Below, piece after piece: positions 61,627 through 64,000 of a stretch of DNA of 64,000 bases. How positions within the stretch are numbered: position 1 is the stretch's first letter; every line of letters starts with the position of its first letter. The notes below the pieces were generated by a model, which saw nothing but the letters and a program-made list of their open reading frames with translations, did no database searches and was not told the DNA's origin. The stretch covers positions 135,308 through 199,307 of the forward strand of contig JAJEFD010000013.1 of the NCBI GenBank assembly GCA_022820645.1, in the 5' to 3' direction. This DNA comes from Dehalococcoidia bacterium (GTDB lineage: Bacteria; Chloroflexota; Dehalococcoidia; Lucifugimonadales; Australimonadaceae). Both the position numbers and the translations under genes were made by a program.

Positions 61627-62508
61627 ATGAGTACGCCGCTCCCCTGTGGATATGCCAGCGAAGGTCAGGGCGTCACGCCCCTGGCCGCCGCGCTCGAGTC
61701 CGGCGCGATGCTCGATCAGGGCTTCGACGTCACCCTCGCCAAGATGGGCGACGCGCACGCGGTCGTGGCCGGGTTGGCGTCTGGCGCCATCGTCTTCGGC
61801 AACCTCGCCGCTCCCGCGCTCGTGCTCGCGGCGGCGGAAGGCCGGGCGGACCTCGTCTTCCTCGCGGGCGGCGTCAACCAGCAGTTCCTCGTCGGCGCTC
61901 CCGGCGTGACGCTGGATGCGCTTCCCGGCCTCTCCCTCGGCATGAGCCACCCCGGCGACCTGACCGACTTCCTCGGACAGCTGACCATCGACCGCGTGCT
62001 CGGCGGGTCGGGCGAACTGCGCGCCGTTGGCGGCAGCCAGTCGCGCCTCCGAGCCGTGCTCGACGGCGAAGTCGCCGCGACGCCGCTCTCGCCGCCCACC
62101 GCCGTACAGGCGAAGCACGCCGGGTGTCCCTGGCTGTACGACTACGCGGAGATGGGGCTGAACTTCGCCATCGGCGGCATCGCGGCGCCGCGGTCGCTCA
62201 TCGAGTCCGAACCTGAACTTGTGCGGCGCTTCCTGCGCGGCTACCTGGAGGGGCAGCGGCGCTACAAGCAGGACCGGGACTTCGGTGTCGCCATCCACGA
62301 GCAGTACGGCGAGACCACCCGCACCATCGCCGGGGAGACCTACGACGTCACCTACGCGGGCTTCCGCGACTTCCCCGACCCCGCCACCGAGGGCATGCGG
62401 ATGCTCGTCGACTTCTGGAAGAGCGCCGGCATCATCCCCGAAGCGTTCCGCGTCGAGAGCGTCGTCGATTCCGGCCCGATCGCCGCAGTCTGCGGTATCG
62501 CCTCTTGA
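61627..62508 (+). CDS. NMT1/THI5-like substrate-binding protein without signal peptide
   Basis: A 293-residue periplasmic-binding-protein fold. The N-terminal PCGYASEGQGVTPLAAALES resembles the start of NMT1-type ABC binding proteins (a thin lobe-I strand and helix), and a second lobe contains LAAPALVLAAAEG and a C-terminal FWKSAGIIPEAF end. It begins directly with the mature domain: there is no hydrophobic signal or lipobox, and no permease or ATPase gene adjoins it. It may be a cytoplasmic sensor or enzyme. The start is set by the leaderless promoter. Confidence 0.75.
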   Translation: MSTPLPCGYASEGQGVTPLAAALESGAMLDQGFDVTLAKMGDAHAVVAGLASGAIVFGNLAAPALVLAAAEGRADLVFLAGGVNQQFLVGAPGVTLDALPGLSLGMSHPGDLTDFLGQLTIDRVLGGSGELRAVGGSQSRLRAVLDGEVAATPLSPPTAVQAKHAGCPWLYDYAEMGLNFAIGGIAAPRSLIESEPELVRRFLRGYLEGQRRYKQDRDFGVAIHEQYGETTRTIAGETYDVTYAGFRDFPDPATEGMRMLVDFWKSAGIIPEAFRVESVVDSGPIAAVCGIAS

Positions 62509-62534
62509 CATGCAACCCTGTGGTTGCGTATCAT
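62505..62534 (+). promoter_or_regulatory. ArsR-type promoter with internal operator
   Basis: TTGACA (62505-62510, overlapping the upstream stop codon) and TATCAT (62529-62534) are 18 bases apart. The spacer contains the inverted repeat GCAACC-CTGT-GGTTGC (62512-62527). A repressor bound there would block polymerase. The ATG follows at the predicted +1. Confidence 0.75.
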
Positions 62535-62540
62535 GCGTGG

Positions 62541-62813
62541 ATGCACAAAGACTTGGTCTTCAGGGCACTCGCGGACCCGACACGGAGGTTGATGCTGGAC
62601 GAGTTCTCTGAGCGCAACGAGCAAACGCTCTACGAGCTCACGGCGCGCTTGATCATGCGGCATGAAGTCGCCATCTCCCGACAGGCCCTGGCCAAGCACC
62701 TTGATGTCTTGGAAAAAGCGGGGCTCGTAAGCTCAGAGAAGCGTGGCAAGTATCGGATGCTTGTCTTCAACGATGGACCCCTCAGGGCTGTCATGGATCG
62801 ATGGCTCAAGTGA
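62541..62813 (+). CDS. ArsR-family winged-helix regulator
   Basis: A 90-residue regulator with a winged helix: FRALADPTRRLMLDEFSERN, then ISRQALAKHLDVLEKAGLVS as the recognition region, and the wing EKRGKYRMLVFND. It lacks the metal-binding cysteines of ArsR/SmtB sensors; it belongs to the branch often paired with VOC or SRPBCC genes. The predicted transcript starts at its ATG, and the palindrome in the promoter is its probable autorepression site. It is followed 27 bases later by a VOC gene. Confidence 0.88.
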   Translation: MHKDLVFRALADPTRRLMLDEFSERNEQTLYELTARLIMRHEVAISRQALAKHLDVLEKAGLVSSEKRGKYRMLVFNDGPLRAVMDRWLK

Positions 62814-62840
62814 CACGATGAGAAGAAAAGGAGGCCAGAT

Positions 62841-63224
62841 ATGCGCATTACGCTCACCGGCGTTTTCGTAAGTGACCAGGACGAAGCTCTGAGGTTCTAC
62901 ACGGAGACCCTCGGCTTCGTGAAGAAGCATGACGTCCCCGTGGGGAGATTCAAGTGGCTTACCGTCGTCTCCCCCGATGACCCGGATGGGACCGAGCTTC
63001 TGCTTGAACCAAATGACAACCCGGTAGCACAGGAATATCAGAAAGGGATATTTGACCAGGGCATCCCAGCGGCGTCCTTTGGCGTTACGGACATCCGCGC
63101 AGAGTATGAGAAACTGAAGTCACTGGGCGTAGCTTTTACGATGGAGCCGACGGAATTGGCCAACGTCACTATTGCGGTCTTTGACGACACCTGCGGGAAC
63201 CTGGTCCAAATGATGCAGATGTAA
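62841..63224 (+). CDS. VOC-family (glyoxalase/bleomycin-resistance fold) protein
   Basis: A 127-residue protein with two VOC half-domains. The N-terminal TLTGVFVSDQDEALRFYTETLGF and the C-terminal VAVFDDTCGNLVQMMQM-like close fit the family. AAGGAGG precedes the ATG. It is in one transcript with the ArsR regulator, a pairing common in bacteria. The ligand or substrate is unknown. The expected metal site is not obvious: the acidic residue in TELLLEP is present. Confidence 0.87.
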   Translation: MRITLTGVFVSDQDEALRFYTETLGFVKKHDVPVGRFKWLTVVSPDDPDGTELLLEPNDNPVAQEYQKGIFDQGIPAASFGVTDIRAEYEKLKSLGVAFTMEPTELANVTIAVFDDTCGNLVQMMQM

Positions 63225-63284
63225 CGACGATCGACCAGACTGCCCTGTTTGGGACGCGGGTGCGGTCTAGCCCGTCCAGGCACG

Positions 63285-63361
63285 TGGTGGGCGGTAGAGG
63301 ACTCGAACCTCTGGCCTCCGCGATGTCAACGCGACGCTCTAACCAACTGAGCTAACCGCCC
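63285..63361 (-). tRNA. tRNA-Val (anticodon GAC), CCA encoded
   Basis: On the minus strand the gene begins GGGCGGTTAGCTCAGTTGGT, forms a 7-bp acceptor stem (GGGCGGT with ACCGCCC), and has anticodon loop TTGACAT. The anticodon is GAC, so the tRNA is Val. The T arm contains GTTCGAGTC, and A plus CCA follow. The gene spans 77 bases. Confidence 0.93.
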
Positions 63362-63505
63362 CGTCCACCGTACGCTCACGAGTATAGCACCCCCTCGCGG
63401 TGATACGAGGCGGCGCAACGAGCGGGGCGCGGGTGTGCTACTATCGTCCGCGCTGTACGCCCGCGGTGCACCGTGGGTCGGCCATACGAACGGAGGAGGT
63501 GGATG

Positions 63506-63712
63506 ATGGTGGAAACAGCACTGCCCGCATGCCAGGCATGCAACGAAGGAGACCTCGTCCCGCTTTCGGACTTCGGGAGCCAGGGCGCGCCCATCCACTA
63601 CAAGGCCTGGGTCTGCACCAACCCCGACTGCGGGTTCAACCTGAAGATCCGCAACGGCGACGTCTACATCAACGAGCCCATCAACAACGGCGCGATGGCT
63701 GGCAGGCGCTAG
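63506..63712 (+). CDS. Small zinc-ribbon protein
   Basis: A 68-residue protein with two cysteine pairs (ACQAC near residue 8-12 and CTNPDC near 39-44), the likely zinc ligands of a ribbon. The end is EPINNGAMAGRR. I chose the ATG at 63506, with GGAGGAGG upstream; one codon earlier is another ATG. An extended -10 (TGCTACTAT, 63436-63444) is upstream. It is probably nucleic-acid or protein binding; no family is recognised. Confidence 0.7.
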   Translation: MVETALPACQACNEGDLVPLSDFGSQGAPIHYKAWVCTNPDCGFNLKIRNGDVYINEPINNGAMAGRR

Positions 63713-64000
63713 CCCCCGCTCCGCTGGGTTACTCCCCTCGCCGTTGTCATGCTGAGCAAAAGCGCAGCGGAGTCCGCGTTTCAACGCGCAGTATCCTCTC
63801 GGGTGTTACTCCCCTCGCCCTCTGGGAGAGGGGGCGGGGGTGAGCCGTTTGTCATGCTGAGCGGAGCCGGAGGCGGAACGCCGTCCCGTCATTCCCGCAC
63901 CGGCGGGAATCTCAGGCGACCCTTGGTCGCACGTGCGCAGGACAGCGCGCACGGGGAGAGGCGGCTGAGTGGGGTGTTTGTCATGCTGAGCGGGGTCGAA
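63713..64000. repeat. Cluster of dispersed intergenic repeats
   Basis: No gene is supported. It holds three copies of GTCATGCTGAGC (63746, 63851, 63980), the last running to the window end; two copies of TTACTCCCCTCGCC; a CCCTCTGGGAGAGGG palindrome near 63817-63831; and a GTCATTCCCGC hairpin (63888-63910). All are widespread repeat families, packed here. Confidence 0.8.

Overview
This is a GC-rich bacterial chromosome segment, most likely from an aerobic member of the Chloroflexota (Dehalococcoidia/SAR202-like). The reasons are: a 23S rRNA gene that stands alone with its own promoter and a trailing tRNA-fMet; the gene order rpsB-tsf-pyrH-frr-uppS-cdsA-dxr-rseP-ispG with a very short EF-Ts; a caa3-type oxidase; menaquinone genes; and a form II molybdenum hydroxylase. 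The assignment is an inference from gene content and order, because no search could be run.

Layout. 1-6.7 kb: a partial class I aldolase, a cation/Ca2+ exchanger, and a minus-strand cytochrome c oxidase operon (ctaC-D-E-F-G). 6.7-10.2 kb: promoter, leader, 23S rRNA, tRNA-fMet, terminator. 10.2-11.8 kb: two tandem RDD membrane proteins and a nitroreductase. 11.8-20.1 kb: a long minus-strand translation, lipid and isoprenoid operon with a c-type cytochrome lipoprotein embedded in it. 20.2-30.6 kb: apt, thiolase, rpoB, rpoC. 30.6-35.7 kb: heme A biosynthesis (ctaB, ctaA, plus a microprotein resembling the membrane anchor of oxidase subunit II), two dienelactone hydrolases and a flavin disulfide reductase.

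36.0-39.9 kb is an AT-richer accessory island. It carries an XRE regulator with an ImmA-type protease, several small proteins, and a coupled DNA methyltransferase and putative restriction endonuclease. Palindromic TTGCGCAA sites lie on the -35 elements of two of its promoters. 40.5-45.3 kb: menB-menA, a RHH/PIN toxin-antitoxin pair, and a VWA protein. 45.1-52.8 kb: a molybdenum hydroxylase locus (coxG and an enoyl-CoA hydratase-like gene divergent from coxS-L-M-D-E).

52.9-64 kb: a fused TctA-TctB-like transporter, then a minus-strand set (ornithine cyclodeaminase family, VOC remnant, zinc alcohol dehydrogenase, NAD formate dehydrogenase, an NCS2 permease with a C-terminal ATPase-like domain, YihY), then an NMT1-type binding protein, an ArsR/VOC pair, tRNA-Val, a zinc-ribbon protein and a cluster of dispersed repeats.

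Taken together the genes describe an aerobic, menaquinone-containing heterotroph that may draw electrons from formate and a molybdenum hydroxylase substrate and pass them to a caa3 oxidase. The observations most worth a second look are the NCS2-ATPase fusion with an apparent CTG start, the repeat-derived start codons of coxD and coxE, five genes whose promoters place the start codon at +1, a three-way-junction palindrome upstream of the methyltransferase, and the TTGCGCAA regulatory island.
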